64,000 bases of DNA, taken from assembly GCA_001643675.2 (NCBI GenBank), contig LSRY02000007.1, positions 439,001 through 503,000 on the forward strand. The letters are read 5' to 3'. The notes beneath the pieces are model-generated. The model was not told where the DNA came from. It ran no database searches and worked only from the letters and a program-made list of their open reading frames with translations. Below are positions 50,631 through 61,336 of this stretch, piece by piece; within the stretch, counting starts at the first letter, position 1, and every line of letters starts with the position of its first letter. The position numbers were made by a program, and so were the translations under genes. The stretch is from Monocercomonoides exilis (taxonomy: Eukaryota; Preaxostyla; Oxymonadida; Polymastigidae).

Positions 50631-50653
50631 TTGAAACGTGCAAACATTTTATT

Positions 50654-50945
50654 TATTATTTCTTTGAAAATGTGATGAAATGTTAATAATTGAAATATTT
50701 CATGAATACAAACACTCAAATAATGAAGTTTATTAAATTCAAAGCGTTGGCTTGTTCTGTTTGTCTCTTTTTTAACTGTATAACAAAATTGTTTTCGAAG
50801 ACAATAATTACTTACAACGATTATCCTGTGTGAGACAAACAGAACAAGCCAACGCTTTGGATTTTTAAAACTTCTTTATTTGAGTGTTTGTATTCATGAA
50901 ATATTTCAATTATTAGCATTTCATCACATTTGTCAAGAAATAATC
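50654..50945. mobile_element. ~290-bp foldback element
   Basis: About 50654-50770 pairs with the reverse complement of about 50828-50945. Both arms contain the block agcgttggcttgttctgttt or its complement and gaaatatttcatgaatacaaa. Central spacer of about 57 bp. No coding capacity and no clear target duplication. Confidence 0.75.
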
Positions 50946-50975
50946 AATTTCGTGTTAACATGGAGCAAAAAAAAG

Positions 50976-51037
50976 GAAAAAGAAAAGAAAAGAAAAGAAA
51001 AGAAAAGAAAAGAAAAGAAAAGAAAAGAAAAGAAAAA
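50976..51037 (+). repeat. AAAAG microsatellite
   Basis: About eleven consecutive agaaa units. Confidence 0.9.
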
Positions 51038-51625
51038 TAAATGATTTCATGGTACAAAACACAGTCAAAACAGGACATAATCACATAGAATACAAACACA
51101 TTCGTTTGTAGTCACTCTTTTCCATGCACAGACATATTTAGCCTATTTTTCATTCATTTTCCATCGCATATAATCACAGGGCAAATTTTATTAATCCAAA
51201 TCTGTTTTATGATGGGCTTATTTTTCATTGAAAATTCAACTTTTCGATCAAAAATCTCAATTTTTTGATTTTTCAAAATTATGTCTTCATAAGTCTGAAT
51301 AACATAATAAAACATAAATAATTGCTATTTCAATAAATAAATATGATTTCGTGAAGAATTTTTAAAAATGGAAAAATTGACCCAAAATGGATTAAATATT
51401 CATAAATATTTATTTTATACTGCGTAAAGCAACATCGCATATAATCACAATCGGATATTGGTGTTTATTTAAGGAATCATATTTTTTCTTTCAAATATTT
51501 CGGTTCGAAAAAATTTCTTAAATATTAACAACAGAACACTGAAAAGTGAAAATACTGATTAAAGATATCTTCATCATCATTTCTGCTTTAACATTTGTAT
51601 TTGAAATGGTTTTGATGAAATTTAT
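51038..51625. other. intergenic, nothing recognised
   Basis: AT-rich, no supported feature. Confidence 0.4.
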
Positions 51626-51633
51626 CATAAGAA

Positions 51634-52001
51634 GGCATAAGTGTAAAAAAATACCTCCTTCAGTTTTATGATTTTTTTCATTTCAACAAATTAGAAATAA
51701 ATAACATAAAAAAGCAACACTTTTGGGTGGAGTAGTTTTTTGATTCTTTGACTAAAATTTCTTCAAAAAAATTTTGTGATCAATCCCATAACTGAATTTT
51801 CATAATCATCTTTTTCACTTTTAATGTTTATTTGCGATAATTGAGAATCAATCTTAACATCAAGTGAAACTGTTTATTTTAAGAAACAAGATGAGTGTGT
51901 AATTTATCATTATTTTTTTTTTTAATCTGTTATTCTTTTAATATTTAACTTTCACTTATTTATCAATAACAATTCATAATATTTCGTTGAAATAAGTTTT
52001 T
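51634..52001 (+). repeat. left 368-bp terminal inverted repeat
   Basis: Matches the reverse complement of 55024-55391 throughout by eye, including equal 11-base T/A runs. Confidence 0.9.
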
Positions 52002-52534
52002 CTCAATGAAAACGTTTGTTGTAGAATTTATAATTATTATTAAAGATTCATATTATCATTCATCATGGAGAATTCTTTGATTTATAAGTTTTTTATTTTT
52101 TTGAATTGAAATGCTTTCCATTTGAAATGAAGGCTATCATTATTGTTTTTTTATTGATTTTGCTAAATGAGACATAATTGTTAGATAACGATTATTGTTC
52201 ATTTTGCTTTTGTCAAATTGTCTCAAATAATAAAAATTGTGAATGAAAATACAAAAAATGTGCAGTATTCACGTGATTTATTTTTTGAGGGCTCGTTTTT
52301 CAAAATGAAAAGAACGAAAAACTTCAAAATGAATAAATGCCGACGGAAGATGTTTATTAATTGTTAAAGAAGCTGCTCGTAATAAACTTGAAATACCGTA
52401 ACAATCTCGATGTGTTTTTAATTCCACAACATATCAAATTTGATGGTTAAGAAGCCAAATATTGAATCGGCTCAATGGAAGTTTTCATTTTTTCTTTTTT
52501 AAATTACCAATGATTTCTGAATAATGCATGAACT

Positions 52535-53985
52535 TCAAGAATATGAAGATGAAATGGAAGAAGAGGAAGAAAAAGAAGAAGAAACAGAAGGAGAAGGAGA
52601 AGAAGAAAAAAAGGAAGAGGAAAAAGAAGAAGGAGCAATTGGAGCAGAAGAGGAAGAGGAAGAGATGGAATACATGTCAACTATTGTTTTTTCAGAGAGC
52701 TGTGATTGAACTGGGAGATTTGCATTGGCAAGCATTGAGTCAAAAGACAAGGAAGTTTGTGTGGGCGCTGCTTTGACAGGAAAAACAGGACGAGAAGAAG
52801 GAAGCTTAGAAAAGGGAATGGAAGCATTTTGAACTGAAGAAGAAGAAGAAGATGATGATGATGGAGATATTGTTGTTGAATGACACATCAAAGAACCCAT
52901 AGAGCGTGAGAAAAATACCTGAAACGGTGAATGCACAGGTGTTGCAGTTGAAGAAACAGCAACTGGCTTCCCAGTCGATTCTGTACGCGCTTCAGAGCAT
53001 TCAAGTGTCTACATTTGGTTCTGTTTCCTTTGCCTCACATCCTCATCCTCCTCCTATTCTTCTTCCTATTCTTCTTTTTCTTCTCCTTCTCCTTCCCCTT
53101 CTCGTTCTCGTTCTCGTTCTTTTTCTCTTTCTCTTTCTCCTTCTCCTTCTCCTTCTCCCCATTATCTGCCTTTTGAGACGCTAATGATTGCCCCATCACC
53201 TCCTGCGCATGTTGCATCATCAGCTTCGCCTGGCTTGTCTGATTGACAGCTGTTTTGAATGTGAATAGAACAACCACAAAAATACGGGCAAGAACAAGAG
53301 CAATGTGGAGAACAACAAAAAGGGAGGTGGAAGATCTGAAGGGGTTGTTGTGGGTCTGGTGGTGAGTAGATGGAAGGAGAGAAGAATTCACAATTGAAGA
53401 AGAAGTGCAAGAGGAAGAAGAAGAAGAAGAAGAAGGAGAAGAAGGAGAAGAAGAAATTGTGGTGGTCTTGACAAGCAACCGTCCAACGAAGAAGAATTTT
53501 GATGTTGAATAACATGATTATTTCGAACCCAAATGTTCTCGGGTTTAATCCTCCGCTTTTCCCACATTTGAATAAGCTCATCTGTTTTTTTTTCGTTGTT
53601 TCTTCTTTCTTTGTTATTTCTCTCAAAGCACTCTCCTTCTTCTTCACATTTATAAACCTTGTTAATAAGATTTGCAGTTTCAACAAGTTGCATCTCTTCA
53701 TCTGGTAGAAGTTTCAATCGAGTTCTGTGCAGGCCTCGAAATAGACGCCTTCCTGTTCCAATGCATCAGTCAAATTGAATGGCTGATGAAGAGCATCAAA
53801 TACATCAAACTCGATGTGTATGGTTGACATCTTTGATAAAAACGAAGATGAATGAAAAGAAGATGATTGGTAGGAGGATGATATTGAAGATGAGAAATGG
53901 GAAAAGAAAATTTTGTCTGTTGAATAAAAGCCAGATAATGCGATATGCTGAGTGTGTTGAAAAGAGGAAAGATGATCAACCAAAA
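52535..53985 (-). pseudogene. Ser-rich protein gene remnant inside the long-TIR element
   Basis: Minus-strand coding-like pieces occur in changing frames. The first is a start near 53832 with an acidic segment reading D-V-F-D-A-L. After a one-base shift near 53735 comes a helical stretch containing L-P-D-E-E-M-Q-L-V-E-T. After another shift near 53470 comes Ser-rich sequence, then a hydrophobic span (about 53310-53260) and a Gln/Met helix ending in Lys/Glu repeats, and finally a Ser-rich 133-codon frame (52936-52535). A TAG separates the last piece from its upstream continuation. I could not join the pieces into a gene with valid splice sites, so decay is the simplest reading; an unrecognised spliced gene is possible. 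No family recognised. Confidence 0.4.
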
Positions 53986-54309
53986 AGAAGCGAACGAAGA
54001 ATCAACTTCTATATGATGTGGAAAAAAACATGTTAATGGCAAGAGAATGCGTTGATGTGTTGCTTCGCTTTGATGATTAAAACCATTCAATAAGGAACGA
54101 TGAAAAGAATAGGAAAAAGTTGTGGAGAATTGAAAAAAAAAGATTCACCAAATGAATTTGCATAATATGCATAACGTGAACAATCTTTCGTAAAGTTGGT
54201 GCACAATTTACAGTGATTTTCGTATCAGCTTTTCTGAAGGGAAGTGTTTGAGAATGAACAAATATTTGGGTGAGTAGGATGAGGAAGGCATCTTGCGTAT
54301 CTGTCATGA

Positions 54310-54834
54310 GAAAAGAACAAATTCTATAATTTCACATGGACCAAGTTGTGTTATTTTGCAGAGATCGGCATTTATTCCATTATTTGACACGATATTGAAT
54401 GTTGTAACGAGAGGGAGCCAGTCATTGAGCACATCGAAATCAGCTTGTCCATTATTCCACACTCTTTATGTTGGAATTGTTGAACCACATTGCTGGAATG
54501 GAGATTGAGTGATTGCATTGGCATTGAAAAACACATTGTTTCCTCTTCCATTAGTTGCAGTATTACCATCAAAGAAACAAAATGTGATGAATTTTTCTCC
54601 GTTCATCCAAGAATAAGTTGAATGAAAATAAATTGGGGCACCTCCATAATTCGCATAAATAGTCAGTTTGTTATTGATGAACTGGCATTCATTGATTGAA
54701 AACTGAATTAACTTTGCAGATGAAAGATTATGAAATGAAAAACCAGCGGAATCACACCAATATTTGAAAAGCATTTGCTTTTTGTTAACATAAACTGTCA
54801 GTTTGATAGAAAACAACTGATTCCAAAATGCCAT
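54310..54834 (-). pseudogene. decayed beta-helix surface-protein fragment inside the long-TIR element
   Basis: The open stretch 54834-54466 continues in the same frame beyond a TAA at 54468-54466 for about 50 more codons. The first part matches the fragment at 685-1110 (W-M-N-G, N-x-V-F-F-N, Q-S-P-F-Q-Q-C). The part after the stop, with D-W-L-P and N-N-G-x-x-x-D-L-C, resembles the start of the second module of the intact protein at 36366-45662 (E-W-L-P and N-N-A-L-C-G). It has no ends and an internal stop, so it is a remnant. Its place within a transposon-like element suggests capture. Confidence 0.6.
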
Positions 54835-55023
54835 CCAGTTCCACGCTAATCAATAATCTTTCAACTTTCAGCTTTGTTTTCTTAGAATATCAAAACAGAA
54901 TTTGACTGTGGATAACCTAAACAAATCGCTTCTTTATATAAATACGAGTAATTTGCGAAATAAGGTTTCGGATATCTGCATCTCACGAATTATAAACAAT
55001 AAATAAATTTGAATTTGGTAAAT

Positions 55024-55391
55024 AAAAACTTATTTCAACGAAATATTATGAATTGTTATTGATAAATAAGTGAAAGTTAAATATTAAAAGAATAACAGAT
55101 TAAAAAAAAAAATAATGATAAATTACACACTCATCTTGTTTCTTAAAATAAACAGTTTCACTTGATGTTAAGATTGATTCTCAATTATCGCAAATAAACA
55201 TTAAAAGTGAAAAAGATGATTATGAAAATTCAGTTATGGGATTGATCACAAAATTTTTTTGAAGAAATTTTAGTCAAAGAATCAAAAAACTACTCCACCC
55301 AAAAGTGTTGCTTTTTTATGTTATTTATTTCTAATTTGTTGAAATGAAAAAAATCATAAAACTGAAGGAGGTATTTTTTTACACTTATGCC
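55024..55391 (-). repeat. right 368-bp terminal inverted repeat
   Basis: Reverse-complement partner of 51634-52001. The element ends at 55391 and the 8-bp duplicate follows. Confidence 0.9.
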
Positions 55392-55398
55392 CATAAGA

Positions 55399-55495
55399 AT
55401 ACAAAATCTCTTTTCAACGACAAACAACCTTTGAAAAGTCAATTCCCCGAAAAAGTTATGATTTCAAAAATAATCACCCATATAGCTTTAGAATG
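55399..55495 (-). repeat. dispersed repeat fragment
   Basis: The reverse complement is similar to 50311-50400, with substitutions and small indels. Confidence 0.6.
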
Positions 55496-55714
55496 ATGCG
55501 CAATGCTCGATGTGATTTTTTCCGATTTGGACTGCTCTTGTTAATATTTTTTCAGTAATTACTTTTTCACAAAAATCAAATGTTCCGATATTTTTCGGTC
55601 ACCTATTTTGTTCATTTGTCTAAACTTCAATCAAAAACATTCGCTTCGTATTATTATGTTTTCAGTTTTTTGTTCTGCACATTTTTTTGAATCATTAAAC
55701 TTAAAGTTGGGTAA

Positions 55715-55970
55715 TTCATTTTTTAAAGTCGCAAATGATTAATTTCCAAATAAATCAGTAATTTTCATATTTTTCTCAAATTTTTGTCAAAATACACCAA
55801 TCTTCACAAAAATGGAATCTGTTTCTGTAAAATACTATTTCAAACATTCTAGAGGAGATTCGTCTGTGGAAACCGAAATTTGAGCAAAATATGAAATTTT
55901 TGTTTTATTTGGAAATTAATCATTTGCGACTTTTAAAAATGAATTTCTCAGTTTGCGTTAACAATGGTGG
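55715..55970. repeat. diverged foldback
   Basis: About 55717-55800 pairs with the reverse complement of about 55885-55960. Both arms share aaatgattaatttccaaat or its complement. Confidence 0.6.
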
Positions 55971-55984
55971 ACATTTTAAATAGC

Positions 55985-56310
55985 TAAGGACAGCACAATA
56001 ATCTCTTTAACCGCTGAAAGTTGTATTTCGATAAAAAAGCTCATAATTCAAATCATGAAAAAATACTTATATAACTTTCGGAAACGAAACAGCTTGTTCC
56101 AAAGAATAATGAAAATTTTATTTTCTGTTTTCGGGATAACCCAGGGTATCTTTTTTCCTTGGCTTCTCTCATTTGATAAATTAATAAAAATGGTTTTTCG
56201 TTGATTTGGATGGTGATGAAAACTAATAATAAATGTTTGTTTGCATCATTTCATTAATTCGTTTTTTTATCGAAATACAACTATCAATGGTTGAAAAGAT
56301 TATGCCATGA
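55985..56310. repeat. diverged inverted repeat
   Basis: The block containing ttgtatttcgataaaaaa at about 56020-56040 recurs in reverse complement at about 56263-56285, with a further ~50 bases of weaker pairing outside it. Confidence 0.5.
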
Positions 56311-56885
56311 TCCACAGTTATTTGAAAGTACCTAAAATTATTAGTAAAAACAATATGAAAGAAATGTGAAGAAAAGAAAAACAGATAAAGAAAGACATAT
56401 ATGACTTCATGAGGAAAAACCCACAGTTTATTCGAGAGCTTTTCACAAAATTACATAATTCAGAAAGATAATAAGAGTTAAACGTTAATCTCAATGTGAT
56501 TTTTTAAAAGAAAATGTATTTCCTTTTAAGCGTCGTCATAATATGCATGAATTTTCCGATGTTGTTCATTTTTTCAAAATCCCATTGAAAACAAAATTTT
56601 GATCAAAACTCGAACAGAAGAATGATTTCAAAAAGGATCAGCCATATCACGAAATAATGTATTATTGAAAGATGAAAACGAATCACTAAATATACTGATT
56701 GTAAAGTGAGAGATTATTCACAACAAAAATTAGAAAAATTTGATGGAAATTCGTAATTTCATTCAAAATCTAAAAATAAAAACCGAAAAATTCATTCAAA
56801 TAAGGAAGAAAATAAACTAATAATGTTTTTCTTTTATTAAAAAAATAAAAATTTTCATTTATTAACTCAAATTGAATGATGATGC
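56311..56885. other. intergenic, nothing recognised
   Basis: AT-rich 3' flank of the rhomboid gene; no supported feature. Confidence 0.4.
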
Positions 56886-58583
56886 TCAACGAACGAAGAT
56901 GAGAAGACAAGCAGGAAGAATTATTGAAACAGCTAGAGAAATTGAAGATATGAGGTGTATAGTTTTACTCTTTGGAATCAATATTCCTCCAATGCAAGCA
57001 CCTAGAAAATGAAAGACAATTTTGATTGGAAAAAACAAATTTAAAAATAAAATGATTCAATCAAAAAAGAAAAAAGAAGAAAGATTATGAAATTGATACA
57101 AAAATAAAAAAATAACAAAAATGTTTTAAGAGAAAAATCCAATTATTTTTGTCTTTTAACTTTTTTCATCATAAAAATTCTCAATTTCAATTTTTAATCT
57201 TTCTTTCAAATTTGTTCCTTTCCATGTGAAACATTAAACTCAAACCTCCGAGCAGCCCTCCCAAATGTGCATAGTTATCTATATGAGGCCCTGTTCCAAA
57301 GATAAACATTATCATCATGAAAAGGGCAAAATTGACAATATTATTAACTCTGAAATACAGTTAAGTGATTTGCATTTGTCAAATCATTCACCATACGATT
57401 AATCATTGACAATACATTTATTTTGATTTAGAATTAAAAAATTCGAAAAATACAATAGCACACTTGGTCATTTGATCCATTTCTTTCCATTTACATAATA
57501 TATCAACAATCAATGCACCATACACCCCAAGTAGTGCACCACTTGCTCCAACGCTAACTTTCGAGTCATTTGGTATTGAAGCAGACAAAAGACATCCACA
57601 AAATGCAGACAAAAAATATATCACCATTGTCTGCACGATACATAATCCAAATTAGAAATAAATTGGATAAAGCAAGCAAATATTAATTTAAATAAATAAT
57701 TTAAGTTTTCAATTTGGAAACTTAATTTTGAAATAAGCGTTACAAACCTTAATTTTCCCCCAATCAACTTCTTTATAAAGCATAATTCGATATTGAAAGA
57801 ACATGTTAAATGCATAATGTGAAATGTCTGAATGCATCAAAACAGGAAGAATCAATCTCCAAATCTATTATAATCATGAAATTTTAATTAATTGGTAATT
57901 CAAAAAGTCAATAAAAAAGTGAATTGAAAAAACACTCAAAAACCTGAAACTTGTACTTGACAAGAGGACGATAAAGCGCTCCTAATTTTATAAGAACGTT
58001 TGTGGAAATGCCAAAGCTGAAATTTTTTGTTGTTGCCCAAGAAAACGAATATTCTATAATAAGATAGATGAGCTGGCATGAATAGAACAAAAATGAAAAT
58101 AACATCATTGAAAATCTAGACACCTGTAGAATCATCATTATTATTGTAAAACTTGAAAAAAATCGTTTCCAATCTTTTTGCCTTGTTGCAGAACAACATG
58201 GGCCAATACAGCATGCACATCCACACATTGTTGCAATTATTTCCGCAGTGTTTTGAGATCTATCAGATGGAAGATTGTCGCTCCAAAATCCGTCAACCAT
58301 TCTTGGAGTTTGAGTTGAGCTTTGAGGAAACTGCATAAAAGAAGTGTTTCTTGAGGTATTATGTGCCCTTCCCTCTTCTAAATCCCTTTTTAAAAAAATA
58401 AAATAAATACAATAAATCCATTTTATAAATAGCAAGCCAAGGAGCAGGGGATGTTCTTCCAGAAAGAGAGCGACCTTGATTTGGTCTTCCAGTTGAATGA
58501 ATTGTTTGTCCTTCTGAATTCCACGGATTTGGAAGCTGCATTTCATCTCCTTTGTTTGGATCCAGTGTGTGTATTTGGGACAT
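56886..58583 (-). CDS. rhomboid-family intramembrane serine protease
   Basis: Six-exon model: 58583-58411, 58385-57944, 57864-57748, 57630-57464, 57349-57246, 57001-56886; all phases join; 372 residues. A ~110-residue cytosolic N-terminus (Ser/Thr/Pro-rich) precedes a Cys-rich patch and the membrane core. Rhomboid hallmarks are all present: H-x-x-x-N at His221/Asn225, G-A-S-G with catalytic Ser274, and A-H-L-G-G with catalytic His328, each in a hydrophobic helix. Rhomboids cut transmembrane helices of type I substrates within the membrane, often releasing surface proteins. The first intron would be only 25 nt. At the last junction an unspliced reading would end at a TGA near 57180; the spliced form gives a better last helix (G-A-C-I-G-G-I-L). 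The gene is divergent from the Ser-rich gene at 58750. Confidence 0.88.
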
Positions 58584-58749
58584 TTTTATTTTAAAATAAA
58601 AATCACAAAGAAAAATAAAAAGTACGAAAATTAAACATTCGTATTGGGTACAACCATATTATTTAAATTTCATTCATTTGAAATTACTTTTTTTGTGAAA
58701 CTTTGCGTTAACATTACATCAAATATAGCAGCAATAGCTTTACGTAGAA
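58584..58749. promoter_or_regulatory. shared 166-bp divergent promoter interval
   Basis: AT-rich interval between the rhomboid start (minus) and the Ser-rich gene start (plus). It must carry both promoters. No motif claimed. Confidence 0.4.
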
Positions 58750-61181
58750 ATGGATAAATTGCTCACTCCCAAACAAGCTTGTGTGAAATACGTTTTATTT
58801 GCTTCAAAATATGCTTTTCTTCAATATCAAATTGTTTCTTGTTATTAATGTTATTGTTTCAAGACAAGCCTTCACCCATAAAGGTTCCAGAAAGCATGTC
58901 ACCTCGCGCTCCTCAGAGTCCAATGACACCCATTCGTTCCGCTCAATCGAATCAAAAAAGTGATAAGAGAGTAACAAATATTATTTTGAAAGCTAAGGAT
59001 TACCCTACGGCTCGTGTAATGCCTGTGAAATCCTCTCTTCGTCCTCAATTAAATGTTGCGTCTGCTGAATCGTTAAATTCAACATTATCCCCACGAACGC
59101 CAAGAACTCCCAAAGATTTCTTTTCACAAAACCCTCCTGTTTCTCCTTCAACACGATCTGTTCATCACAACAGATCAGGACTTATTTCTGGCGCAATGAA
59201 GGAGGTAACTCGTTTAGGAAAGATCTATTCATTGTCTGATGAAAATAGTTTGAGTCTCGATTCATCTGGTGGCAATGAAGTGATAACTGGAGCATCTCCA
59301 ACGCAACAATTTTCAACTTCGTTTTCACATGTTCAACAACAATTTTCTCCGCTTACCAATTCCAGTTCGATGAGTAATCCCATCTCAAATGATTTTGCTC
59401 TTGAACATCCTCAATCAAATGCAAGAGGGACAAGTATTTTATCGACAAACTATTCGGAAAAATCTTCGTCTCCACTTCAGAGAGATGTTTCTCCATGTCG
59501 CAGAACATCATCTTTTTTATATTCTCCACGTTCATCTTCACCTTTGTCTGATTTTAAGCAGTCTTCACAGAGTATTTCATCTTCACCGACTGGAAAGAGG
59601 ATGTATCAAAGCCAAATTCGCCCTGTTTCGATTTTTTCATCACCAGAAGCTCGAAAAACAAGACCACGAACAATAAGCGAGGTGATGCATGAGATTCAGG
59701 AAAAGGAAAAGGAGAAAGAAATCGCCAACTATCAAAAAGGTTATACGGGTGAATCTGATATCTGTCAGGAAAATGAACTGAAAATGGACTCAGAAAAGTA
59801 TGATTTTAAGAGGCTCAATGATGATTGGATTGAATTTGAGCGCGAAAAAGAAAGGGGATCAGCATTTGAAGGAGGATTTCAAAGAGAAGGAGAAGAGAGA
59901 ATGAAAATGGAGGTGGAAAGAGAAAGAGAAAGAGAAAGAGAAAGAGAAAGAGAAAGAGAGAAAATACTTGCAATGAAAGAAAGCGTGTCACGTGATGTTT
60001 TGCTGGAGACGATGAAAGAAAGGCTGCTGGAAGAGAAAAGAAGGCAAGCAGAAAGCAGCCAAAAAGCAGACATTCAAAAGGAAAGAGAAGAAAAATGGAA
60101 AGATTTAGTGCAAAATGTGGCACGATCGCCTGACTTTCGCTTGCGCGAGACACAAAATGAAATATCGCATTCACCTTTTGCAGGTTCGAACTTTTCTTCT
60201 TCTTTTCGGGCTCCCTCTGCGCTGTCTGTTTTGGATCGGCCTTCAACGGCTGGCTCAGCTCGATTTCAAAGAACAGTTCAGTCTCCTTTGAACTCGGCTC
60301 GCTTGTCTTTCTCTTCTTCTTCCTCTTCTTCTTCTTCTTTTTCTTCTTCCTCTTCTGATAGATTTTCTTCAACACAACCTCTGATGCAGCAGAACAGCAC
60401 CAGCTTCTTAGACTCGAAGAATAAGACTTCGATAAATGACTATTTGTCTTCCTCTTTGCCTGCATCTTCTTTCAGTTCATTTGCAACTAATGCTTCGAAT
60501 TTTTCATCTTCTCCATTACGTCCATCAACATATTCATCGTCATCATCATTTTCTTCTTCTTCTTCTTCTTCTTCTGCCCCTTCTTATTCATCTGCAACAT
60601 TTCAAGATAATCAAGCAAAAAATAATTATTTTGAAATCAATCCACTGAAAGCTTCAGTGCCTGCTGAATTTCCTTCATCATCATCTTCTTCTAATTCTAA
60701 TTCTAATTCTAATTCTGTTTTTCAGTCCGATTCTTTGCCCTTTTCTTCCGCGACTCGTTCCATCACTCCATCTTCTCTTGTGATTGAAGACGAGCCTGCT
60801 GAATCAACTTCGCCTTCTCTTTCTTCTCTCCTCTCTGAAAGATCGCAATACCCTTCTTCTGCATATTCATCCGCATCTTCGTCGTTTGGAAGGTCTCAGC
60901 TTTATTCCAAAAATTCTTTTCTTTCGACTTCTTCTTCATCACAAGCTTATTCTTCTCCTCAATTTCGTTCTTCTTCTTTTGGTTCGAATTCGTATCAGCA
61001 AAAATCTCCAATAGAGCGCTCAACGAATTTTGGTCGCATTCCTCTTCCTACTCAATCGTTTCCCTCATCTCCCATGCTTTCTCCTTTGCCATCACATCCA
61101 CTTCCAGCCTCTCCACCTCACGAAATACCAAATTATAATACTCATTCTTCACTTCAATCACTTCAAGCTTCTGCTTACTAA
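58750..61181 (+). CDS. Ser-rich protein with central coiled coil, unknown function
   Basis: Two-exon model: 58750-58780 and 58864-61181 (GTGTGA donor, TTTCAAG acceptor, phase 1), giving 782 residues. The family is not recognised. The N-terminal ~300 residues are Ser/Pro/Thr-rich with several S-P and T-P sites (for example T-P-R-T-P-K), a pattern common in phosphorylated cytoskeletal proteins. Around residues 290-440 there is a charged helix with a run of alternating Arg and Glu and a likely coiled coil. The remainder is Ser-rich with poly-Ser and Asn-Ser repeats. No signal peptide or membrane span is present once the hydrophobic intron translation is removed. A cytoskeletal or ciliary accessory role is a guess from composition only. 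Confidence 0.75.
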
Positions 61182-61336
61182 AATTAAAATTATTTATAAG
61201 CGTAACTAATATATTATATTTTCGTATTATTATTTGTCAGTTTATTTTTATAACAAAAAGAAAAAATGAATAATTAATGATCAAATAAAAAATGCAAAGG
61301 GCATATTGATCATTTTTGAAATTCGAAACAGATTTC

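Larger units (their letters stand above)
51626..55399. mobile_element. long-TIR DNA transposon-like element with 8-bp target duplication
   Basis: The element proper spans 51634-55391 (3,758 bp). Its ends, 51634-52001 and 55024-55391, are 368-bp inverted repeats with no difference noticed, starting ggcataagtg. They are flanked directly by cataagaa at 51626-51633 and again at 55392-55399. An 8-bp target duplication with GG-starting inverted repeats fits Merlin-type elements, and a Merlin transposase remnant lies at 6482-7600; hAT and Mutator-like elements remain alternatives. No transposase is recognisable inside. The 3 kb interior holds decayed Ser-rich reading frames and a fragment of the host beta-helix surface family. 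It looks like a non-autonomous element that has captured host sequence, inserted recently given the matching ends. Confidence 0.85.

Noticed and set aside
52524-53184. Plus-strand Glu/Lys-rich frames inside the long-TIR element
   Set aside because: They mirror Ser-rich minus-strand codons and show no independent domain.
58779-58863. Hydrophobic N-terminus on the Ser-rich protein as a signal peptide
   Set aside because: It is the translation of an intron with GTGTGA donor and TTTCAAG acceptor; splicing to the ATG at 58750 removes it.
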